Under the pieces are notes generated by a model, which had not been told where the DNA came from, did no database searches, and saw nothing but the letters and a program-made list of their open reading frames with translations. 64,000 nt of DNA from Trebonia sp036276115 (GTDB lineage Bacteria; Actinomycetota; Actinomycetes; Streptosporangiales; Streptosporangiaceae), in contig DATBEM010000125.1 in the NCBI GenBank assembly GCA_036276115.1, positions 1 through 64,000 on the forward strand, in the 5' to 3' direction. The stretch's first letter is position 1; each line of letters opens with the position of its first letter. Positions 58,491 through 64,000 of this stretch are shown here, piece by piece. The position numbers and the translations under genes are program-made.

Positions 58491-58568
58491 CCGCCCGCCC
58501 GCGGGCCGATCGCCAGCGTCGCCGGGCCGGCGGCCACGCTGGCCGGCCTCCCGGAGCGGCCGGGATGG

Positions 58569-59060
58569 CTACTGCCAGTGCTCCAGCGGGAGGGGGCCGC
58601 GGCTGAGCATCGTCCGGATCGCGAACGTGCTGCGCACGTTGACCACGGCCGGGATCGCCAGGATCTGGTCCAGCAGCAGCTGCTCGTAGCTGGCCAGGTC
58701 GGGGACGACGATCTCGACGAAGAAGTCGGCCGTGCCCGAGACCAGGTAGCAGGCCACCACCGCCGGGATGCCCCCGAGCGCCTCCTCGACCTGGGCGGAC
58801 GTCTCCCGGCCGTGCCCGTCCACGGTGAGCTCGATGAAGATGGTCAGGCCGAGGCCGACCTTGACCCGGCTCACCTCGGCCTGGTACCCGGCGATGACCC
58901 CGCTGGCCTCCAGCGCCTTGACCCGGCGCAGGCAGGCCGAGGGCGACAGGGACACCGCGTCGGCCAGGTCCACGTTCTGGATCCGGCCGTCCGACTGCAG
59001 CCGGGCGACGATGGCACGGTCTGTGCGGTCCGGCCGGTATGGCGCATTATCCTGGCTCAC
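58569..59060 (-). CDS. Lrp/AsnC-family regulator
   Basis: A 163-residue feast/famine regulator. GTG 59060 is preferred over ATG 59189 because it starts just before the conserved helix-turn-helix (D-R-T-D-R-A-I-V-A-R-L-Q-S-D-G-R, then S-L-S-P-S-A-C-L-R-R-V-K). The RAM effector domain follows (G-L-G-L-T-I-F-I-E-L-T-V, Y-L-V-S-G-T-A-D-F-F-V-E-I). It is divergent from an amino-acid permease with 92 bp between, the classic arrangement of an Lrp that controls an amino-acid exporter. Confidence 0.9.
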   Translation of the reverse strand: MSQDNAPYRPDRTDRAIVARLQSDGRIQNVDLADAVSLSPSACLRRVKALEASGVIAGYQAEVSRVKVGLGLTIFIELTVDGHGRETSAQVEEALGGIPAVVACYLVSGTADFFVEIVVPDLASYEQLLLDQILAIPAVVNVRSTFAIRTMLSRGPLPLEHWQ

Positions 59061-59152
59061 GACGCCATGATAGTGGCACGATATTGCGTGGATGCCATCT
59101 TCAGGGCACATCTCTGCCATCGCGTGCGGCCCCTTTTTTGCCACACTGAGGC

Positions 59153-60688
59153 ATGCGCCCAGAACCCCCCGATGGCCTGTCCACCGCACGCGGAGCCGCG
59201 CTCTACATCGGCGCGCTGCTCGGGCCGGGGCTGCTCCTGCTGCCCGGCCTCGCCGCAGCCGAGGCCGGCCCCGCCTCGATCCTCGCCTGGCTCGGCCTGC
59301 TCGCCCTGTCGGCGCTGTTCGCGATCGTGTTCGCCGCCCTCGGCCGGGCCTACCCGGCGGCCGGCGGCGTGTCCGGGTACATCGCGGCCGGGCTGGGCGC
59401 CCGGGCGGGCGCGGCGGCCCGGATCGCCTTCCTCGCCGGGGTGATCTGCGGCGCCCCGCTGGTCTGCCTGATCGGCGCGAGCTACGTGACGGACCTCGTC
59501 GGCGGCGGCCCGCTCCTGCGCTGCGCCGTGGCCGGGGTGCTCCTGCTGGCGGTGCTGGCGCTGGGGTCCGGCGGCCTCCGGGCGACCACGACGGCCCAGC
59601 TCCTGCTCGTCTCGCTGCTGACGCTGGTCATCGTCGTCGCGGTGGCGGGCGCGGCGCCGGACGCGCGGGCGGCCAACTGGTCCCCGTTCGCCCCGCGCGG
59701 CTGGGCGCCAGTCGGCCACGCCGCCGCCACGCTGATGTTCTCGTTCGTCGGCTGGGAGGCGGTGGCCCCGCTGACCGGCCGGTTCCGCGACCCCGGGCGG
59801 CAGCTCCCGCGGGTGATCGGGATCGCCCTCGCCGTCACCACCGTCATCTACCTCGGGCTGGCGATCACCATCATCGCGGTGCTCGGCCGCGGGGCCAGCA
59901 CCGACGTGCCGCTGGCGGCCCTGCTCGCGCACCTCGTGGGGCGCTACGGCCAGCTGATCGCCGCCGTCGCCGCCGTCGTGCTCACGCTCGGCACCACCAA
60001 CGCCTACCTGTCGGGGGCGGCCGCCATGGCCCGCGACCTCCTGCGCCGGCCCGGGCGCCCCGGTTCCGCCCGGCCGTTCTTCGCCACGGTCGCCGCGGCG
60101 AGCGTCATCCTGCTCGGGCTGTACGGGGCCGGGCTGGTGAACACCACCGAGATCGTCAGCCTGCCGACCACCTTGTTCCTGGTCATCTACCTTGGCTGCA
60201 TGCTGTCGGCGGCCCGCACGCTGCGGGGCCGGGCCAGGGCATCGGCCGCGGTCGCGACGGTGGCGGTCGCGGTGCTCCTGGGATTCTGCGGCTGGATGCT
60301 GCTGCCGGCCGCCGCGGTCACGGTGACGGCCGCCATGCTGGCCGGCCGCCGGCCACGGCGCCAGCGCGGGGCGGACGCCGTGGCCGGCCAGCCGACCACG
60401 GCGGCGATCGCGGCGAAGGCGGCGTGCTACCCGGCCGGGTACGGCCGGGGGGCCAGGCCCCGGTGGACCCACTCGGTCAGCGTCACGATGTCGAAGACGG
60501 GGCGGCCGAGGGCGGCCGCGAGCGCGGGCGAGAACGGCGCCAGGTCGGTGCACTCCAGCACGAGCGCCCCGATCGAGGGATGGCGCGCGATGAGGCTGCC
60601 CGCCTCCGCCAGCGTCTCCGCCCGCAACGCGGCGAGGTCGAGCCGGTCCCGGCGGCCCTCCAGGATCACCTCACGGAACTCCGGGTAG
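59153..60688 (+). CDS. APC-family amino-acid permease with an antisense-encoded tail
   Basis: A 511-residue protein. Residues about 10-410 have 12 membrane spans (Y-I-G-A-L-L-G-P-G-L-L-L-L-P-G-L-A at the start; S-F-V-G-W-E-A-V-A-P-L-T in the middle), close to YjeH-type efflux permeases. From about residue 425 to the stop the protein is Ser/Arg-rich and non-hydrophobic. This 86-residue part is encoded opposite the convergent racemase gene (262-nt overlap). The tail probably has no function and reflects loss of an earlier stop. Divergent Lrp suggests export of an amino acid. Confidence 0.8.
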   Translation: MRPEPPDGLSTARGAALYIGALLGPGLLLLPGLAAAEAGPASILAWLGLLALSALFAIVFAALGRAYPAAGGVSGYIAAGLGARAGAAARIAFLAGVICGAPLVCLIGASYVTDLVGGGPLLRCAVAGVLLLAVLALGSGGLRATTTAQLLLVSLLTLVIVVAVAGAAPDARAANWSPFAPRGWAPVGHAAATLMFSFVGWEAVAPLTGRFRDPGRQLPRVIGIALAVTTVIYLGLAITIIAVLGRGASTDVPLAALLAHLVGRYGQLIAAVAAVVLTLGTTNAYLSGAAAMARDLLRRPGRPGSARPFFATVAAASVILLGLYGAGLVNTTEIVSLPTTLFLVIYLGCMLSAARTLRGRARASAAVATVAVAVLLGFCGWMLLPAAAVTVTAAMLAGRRPRRQRGADAVAGQPTTAAIAAKAACYPAGYGRGARPRWTHSVSVTMSKTGRPRAAASAGENGARSVHSSTSAPIEGWRAMRLPASASVSARNAARSSRSRRPSRITSRNSG

Positions 60689-61128
60689 CGGGCCATGCCG
60701 GCGACGTGGACGGGGATGCCCGCCGCCCCGGCCGCCTCGAAGTGGCGGGCCGTGAGCGCCCCGGCGCTGGCCGCCAGCACCCCGACCCGCTTCCCGGCCG
60801 GCAGCATCCGGGCGGCCAGCGGGACCTGGAGCAGGCTGGAGGTGAACAGCGGGATCCCCACGCTGGCGGCCAGTTCCCGCTGGAACGCCACGAGGAAGCC
60901 GCACGCCCCGGTGATCGCCGCGACGCCGCCCGCCTCCAGCTCCCGGGCCGCGTCGATGAACGGCCCGAGCAGGGCCGGGTCCGGGTCGGTGACGACGCGG
61001 CCGGGAGTCGCCCCCGCCACCACCCGGTAGGTGACCGGGAAGCTGAACGTCGCCGGGTTGCGGATGTGGCCCGGGGGCTTGGTGAAGGACGTGTCGAGGC
61101 AGAGGACCCCGATCCGGGCGGCGGTCAC
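60427..61128 (-). CDS. Asp/Glu racemase-family protein
   Basis: A 233-residue protein from GTG 61128; upstream residues to 61266 are Ala/Arg/Pro-rich and not protein-like. The fold shows one catalytic-type Cys in I-T-G-A-C-G-F and the second in L-V-L-E-C-T-D-L, with G-K-R-V-G-V-L-A-A between. Two-cysteine family members racemise aspartate, glutamate or hydantoins, or isomerise maleate. The early motif C-L-D-T-S-F-T-K-P-P-G-H-I-R-N-P is a feature of an uncharacterised subgroup. It lies 82 nt downstream of a DegT aminotransferase gene on the same strand. Confidence 0.8.
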   Translation of the reverse strand: MTAARIGVLCLDTSFTKPPGHIRNPATFSFPVTYRVVAGATPGRVVTDPDPALLGPFIDAARELEAGGVAAITGACGFLVAFQRELAASVGIPLFTSSLLQVPLAARMLPAGKRVGVLAASAGALTARHFEAAGAAGIPVHVAGMARYPEFREVILEGRRDRLDLAALRAETLAEAGSLIARHPSIGALVLECTDLAPFSPALAAALGRPVFDIVTLTEWVHRGLAPRPYPAG

Positions 61129-61210
61129 GAGCGGGTGACTGCCCGCGCGGGCGGCGGGGCGGGCGGCGGGGCGGGCGGATCCGGGGCCGAGGACGGGCCC
61201 GGCGGTGGCG

Positions 61211-62506
61211 TCATGCCCGGCCGGGGGCCGCGCTCGCGACCTTGCGGACCGCGGTGACCAGGTCATCGCAGTCGGCCAGGCTCAGCGTCGAGGACAGCGG
61301 CACGTCGACCGCACGCTCCAGGTAGGCGGTGGTGCGGGGCAGCAGCGCCTTGATCGCGTCAGCGTCCAGGCCCGGGTGCATGAACCGCCAGTTCCAGAAC
61401 GCCCGGACGTTCGCGTCGGTGGCCGACCCGAGGTTGCGGGCGTCGATGCCCTCGCCGCACAACGCGCCCGCGAACCATTTCGCGCTCCCGCCCGGCACCC
61501 GGAAGATGAGCGATTCTCCCAGGTAGGCCCCGGGGGCGACCGGCTGCCGGACCTCGATCCCCGGCACGCCGGCCAGGGCGGCGGCGACATGGTCGTAGTT
61601 CTCGCGGAACCGCTTCAGCCGGATTGGCAGCCGGTCAAGCTCGGACCGGAGCAGCGCCGCGCGGATCTCGTCCATCCGGAAACTGAACAATGGCACGTCG
61701 AGGTCGCTGCCGATGGGCGCCACCGCGTCCGGGAAGTGCCGCCGGCAGCGGCCCTCATAGGCGCCGGAGAGAACCACCGCGCGGGCGTACAGGGCGCCAT
61801 CGCCGGTGAGCAGGAAGCCCCCCTCGCCGGAATTGAGGGCCTTGTCGGACTGGGTGCTGAAGGCGCCCGCGAGGCCGAAGGTCCCGAGCTTGCGCCCGGC
61901 CAGCTCGACGCCGAGGGCGGGCACGGCGTCCTCGAACACGGGCACGCCCCGGGCGGCGGCGAACTCGGTGATGGCGGGCATCGCCGAGGCGAACCCGCGC
62001 ATGTGCACGACCATGATCGCCTTGATGTCGGGCGTCCACTTGCGCGCGAGGTCGTCCAGGTCAAAGTGCAGGTTCTCGTCCACCTCGACCAGGAGCGGGC
62101 GGCAGCCGGCCAGCATGATGGCGCTCGGGGTGGCGGCGAAGGCGAAGCCGGGGCAGGCGACGAGCGAGCCGGGCGGGATCCCGGCCGCCATGACCGCCAG
62201 CGCGAGGGCGGTGGTGCCGCTCGCCACGACCAGGGCGTGGCCGGCCCCGAAGTAATCGCCGAGCGCGCTTTCCAGGCGGCCGCATTCGGTCTCGGACTGG
62301 GGGCGGGAATCATAACGGAAATACAGGTGCCGCCGAATTGCCCGGATGGCCGCCTCTTCGTCCTCCGGCTCGACAAACACCGCGCCCTTGTCGTACGTGG
62401 GCCACGGGGCCACGCGAACGGGGATTCCGCCGTCTACGGCGAGCTGGCGGCTGGCCTTGCCCGCAGCCGGCTCATCCGACTCCAGGACATCGTTCGGCAT
62501 CGCCAC
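61211..62506 (-). CDS. DegT/DnrJ/EryC1/StrS-family PLP aminotransferase
   Basis: A 431-residue aminotransferase. The PLP-binding Lys is in F-S-T-Q-S-D-K-A-L-N-S-G-E-G-G. The cofactor-phosphate loop is A-S-G-T-T-A-L-A-L-A, and the acidic residue that contacts the pyridine nitrogen is in V-F-E-D-A-V-P-A-L-G. Family members act on nucleotide-sugars or on cyclitol and aminoshikimate-type substrates. There are no sugar-nucleotide genes here; pairing with a racemase and an amino-acid permease suggests a small-molecule amine or amino-acid product instead. Confidence 0.88.
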   Translation of the reverse strand: MAMPNDVLESDEPAAGKASRQLAVDGGIPVRVAPWPTYDKGAVFVEPEDEEAAIRAIRRHLYFRYDSRPQSETECGRLESALGDYFGAGHALVVASGTTALALAVMAAGIPPGSLVACPGFAFAATPSAIMLAGCRPLLVEVDENLHFDLDDLARKWTPDIKAIMVVHMRGFASAMPAITEFAAARGVPVFEDAVPALGVELAGRKLGTFGLAGAFSTQSDKALNSGEGGFLLTGDGALYARAVVLSGAYEGRCRRHFPDAVAPIGSDLDVPLFSFRMDEIRAALLRSELDRLPIRLKRFRENYDHVAAALAGVPGIEVRQPVAPGAYLGESLIFRVPGGSAKWFAGALCGEGIDARNLGSATDANVRAFWNWRFMHPGLDADAIKALLPRTTAYLERAVDVPLSSTLSLADCDDLVTAVRKVASAAPGRA

Positions 62507-62765
62507 TTGGGCCCCACCCGCCTATCGCGAATCACCAGGCATTCAGCTTAGATCGTACATAGCCGACACCATGTTCGCTAGAAGGCCAATCGTTAAATCT
62601 GCGACCCGCCCGCTGGTGAGCGGCATAATGCACTCCCCCGATCGGTAATATTGAGAATAATTTAGCCACTTGCGAAACAATGGCCACTCTTGTCCCTCGG
62701 ACGCGGAGAGTAGACGCAATGGCCGCCAGCCGCCAGACTGGGCTAACAACGGGAGGGGAAATGCG

Positions 62766-63413
62766 ATGACTGATGGGCCGTTTACCTGGGACGGGCTGGC
62801 GAAGTACAAGGCCGAGGGCCGGTTCCTGGACGGGTATCCCGATGACCAGCGGACCTTCTTCGCTCCCCGCGACGATGTTCACGGGCTGCTGGCGGCGCTG
62901 CTGGACAGCGCCCAGCACTCCATCGTGGTGAACATGTTCGGCTATGACGACGATGAGCTGAACAAGATCATCCAGGGCAAGCTCGCGGACGAGAAGGTCT
63001 ACGTCCAGATGAGCCTGGACCGCAGCCAGGCCAGCGGCGCGCACGAGAAGAAGATCCTGGCCGGCTGGGCCAACGACGCCTTCGGCAACAGCATCGCGAT
63101 CGGGACCAGCTCCGTCCACAACGCGATCTCGCACTTGAAGATCGTGATCGTGGACGGCGTCTACACGGTCAAGGGCTCCACCAACTGGTCCCTGTCAGGC
63201 GAGCAGCAGCAGGACAACGAGCTGACCCTCAGCCGCAACGCGGTGGTGGCGGCCGAGACCCGGGCGATCCTGGACCTCAACCACGACTTCATGCTCAAGC
63301 AGATGGCGGGGACCAAGCTCGACGTCACCGGGCTGCTCGCCCCCAGTTCGAGCGCGGCCATGCCGCCGCTGCCGCCCGCTCCGGACAGCGCCGGCGAGTC
63401 CGGCGGCAGCTGA
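62766..63413 (+). CDS. Phospholipase-D-like (single HKD) protein
   Basis: A 215-residue soluble protein. ATG 62766 follows GGGAGGGG. One HKD motif is present: H-L-K-I-V-I-V-D-G, followed by K-G-S-T-N-W-S. The fold opens with D-S-A-Q-H-S-I-V-V-N-M-F-G-Y. Single-HKD proteins act as dimers and are phosphodiesterases or nucleases (Nuc type). A Pro/Ser-rich tail ends the protein. No signal peptide is seen. The next gene is convergent. Confidence 0.82.
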   Translation: MTDGPFTWDGLAKYKAEGRFLDGYPDDQRTFFAPRDDVHGLLAALLDSAQHSIVVNMFGYDDDELNKIIQGKLADEKVYVQMSLDRSQASGAHEKKILAGWANDAFGNSIAIGTSSVHNAISHLKIVIVDGVYTVKGSTNWSLSGEQQQDNELTLSRNAVVAAETRAILDLNHDFMLKQMAGTKLDVTGLLAPSSSAAMPPLPPAPDSAGESGGS

Positions 63414-63431
63414 GCCCCGCCGGGCCAGCCG

Positions 63432-64000
63432 TTAAGCCGTGGCGGCCAGGTCGGCGTCGCGGTTGACGAGGGCGGCGTAGCGGCCGCCACGGGCAAGGAG
63501 CTCGGCGTGCGGGCCGCGCTCGGCGATCTGGCCGTGGTCGAGGACGATGATCTCATCGGCGTCGCGGATGGTGGACAGCCGGTGGGCGATGGTGATCGTG
63601 GTGCGGCCCTTGCTGGCGGCGTCGATGGCGTCCTGCACGGCCTGCTCGGTCTGGGTGTCCAGCGCGCTGGTGGCCTCGTCGAGGACGAGGACGGGCGGGT
63701 CGCGCAGCACCGCCCGGGCGATCGCCAGCCGCTGCTTCTCCCCGCCGGAGAACCGGTAGCCGCGCTCGCCGACGATGGTGTCGTAGCCGTCGGGCAGGGA
63801 CTGGACGTGCTCGTGGATCTGGGCGATCCGGGCCGCCCGGATGATCTCCTCGTCGGTCGCGCCGGGCTTGGCGAACCGCAGGTTGTCGGCGACCGAGGCG
63901 TGGAACAGGTAGGTCTCCTGGGCGACCATGCCGACGGTGGCGGCCAGCGCGGCGAACGACATGTCGCGCACGTCCACGCCGTCGATGGTGACGGTCCCGG
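63432..64000 (-). CDS. ABC exporter ATP-binding domain (5' part outside window)
   Basis: The C-terminal part of a nucleotide-binding domain, reading in frame from the window edge at 64000. The Q-loop is in G-M-V-A-Q-E-T-Y-L-F, the signature is F-S-G-G-E-K-Q-R (usual form L-S-G-G-Q), Walker B is V-L-V-L-D-E-A-T-S-A-L-D and the switch His is in I-A-H-R-L-S-T. It closely resembles MsbA-type multidrug exporters, in which this domain follows a six-span membrane part. The membrane part is expected beyond the edge. The pump's substrate is unknown. Confidence 0.9.
   Translation of the reverse strand, partial: GTVTIDGVDVRDMSFAALAATVGMVAQETYLFHASVADNLRFAKPGATDEEIIRAARIAQIHEHVQSLPDGYDTIVGERGYRFSGGEKQRLAIARAVLRDPPVLVLDEATSALDTQTEQAVQDAIDAASKGRTTITIAHRLSTIRDADEIIVLDHGQIAERGPHAELLARGGRYAALVNRDADLAATA

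Noticed and set aside
61205..62551. 448-codon plus-strand frame opposite the DegT gene
   Set aside because: No recognisable motif; the minus strand has the PLP-lysine block and cofactor-phosphate loop.
1..64000. tRNA, rRNA, CRISPR array, riboswitch or integrase-linked att site
   Set aside because: None was recognised while reading the intergenic stretches; without a covariance-model scan, small RNAs cannot be excluded.

Overview
The window is high-GC DNA with GTG starts, ATGA/GTGA gene overlaps, ECF sigma factors, LuxR-LAL, LacI and MarR regulators, a sortase, and secreted plant-polymer hydrolases carrying family 2 carbohydrate-binding modules. This points to a soil, mycelial-type member of the Actinomycetota. 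I cannot name the genus. I saw no rRNA, tRNA or CRISPR array.

Layout. (1) 1-8.4 kb is an accessory region. A membrane protein of unknown function is followed by a complete IS1380-type element (inverted ends, CTAG target duplication, frameshifted transposase). Next comes a two-gene biological-conflict operon: a small EACC1-like protein, then a 1536-residue caspase / nSTAND NTPase / transmembrane / WD40 protein. (2) 8.6-10.9 kb is an ECF sigma factor with a sulfite-oxidase-family molybdoenzyme and a b-type cytochrome. (3) 10.9-21.3 kb holds a GMC oxidoreductase with a TDT/SLAC1-type transporter, a LuxR stub divergent from a full LAL regulator, a secreted sedolisin and a secreted malectin-CBM32-malectin protein. 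(4) 21.3-26.2 kb is a gene graveyard around a living arsenic-type unit (arsR, aquaporin, GNAT). Decayed fragments of an inositol monophosphatase, an S51 peptidase, a BTAD regulator and a secreted CBM2 protein lie here, with a polysaccharide lyase (PL7) under a strong palindromic operator.

(5) 26.2-38.3 kb is a compact type II polyketide cluster: aromatic (ABBA) prenyltransferase, SnoaL-like protein, methyltransferase, orphan response regulator, duplicated TcmI-type cyclase, KS-alpha, KS-beta fused in frame to the acyl carrier protein through a TTA-containing linker, ActIII-type ketoreductase, didomain aromatase/cyclase, DHA2 exporter and a divergent MarR regulator. A prenylated or otherwise modified aromatic polyketide is the inferred product. 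(6) 38.3-49.5 kb is a polysaccharide-degradation island: GH10 xylanase, GH48 cellobiohydrolase and an arabinofuranosidase-like enzyme, all with CBM2, plus a LacI regulator and a DEDDh exonuclease. The xylanase and GH48 genes share a 116-bp exact inverted repeat in their CBM2 modules.

(7) 49.6-53.6 kb combines a Tat-exported ferritin-like protein with a C-terminal anchor, a class F-type sortase and a TatA protein in one operon, divergent from an Nramp metal transporter. (8) 53.6-57.4 kb is a sigK-rskA pair divergent from a membrane sulfite-oxidase-like protein and a fasciclin lipoprotein, resembling the mycobacterial SigK regulon. (9) 57.6-64 kb has pgeF, an Lrp regulator divergent from an amino-acid permease, an Asp/Glu-racemase-family protein with a DegT aminotransferase, a phospholipase-D-like protein and the 3' part of an ABC exporter cut by the window edge.
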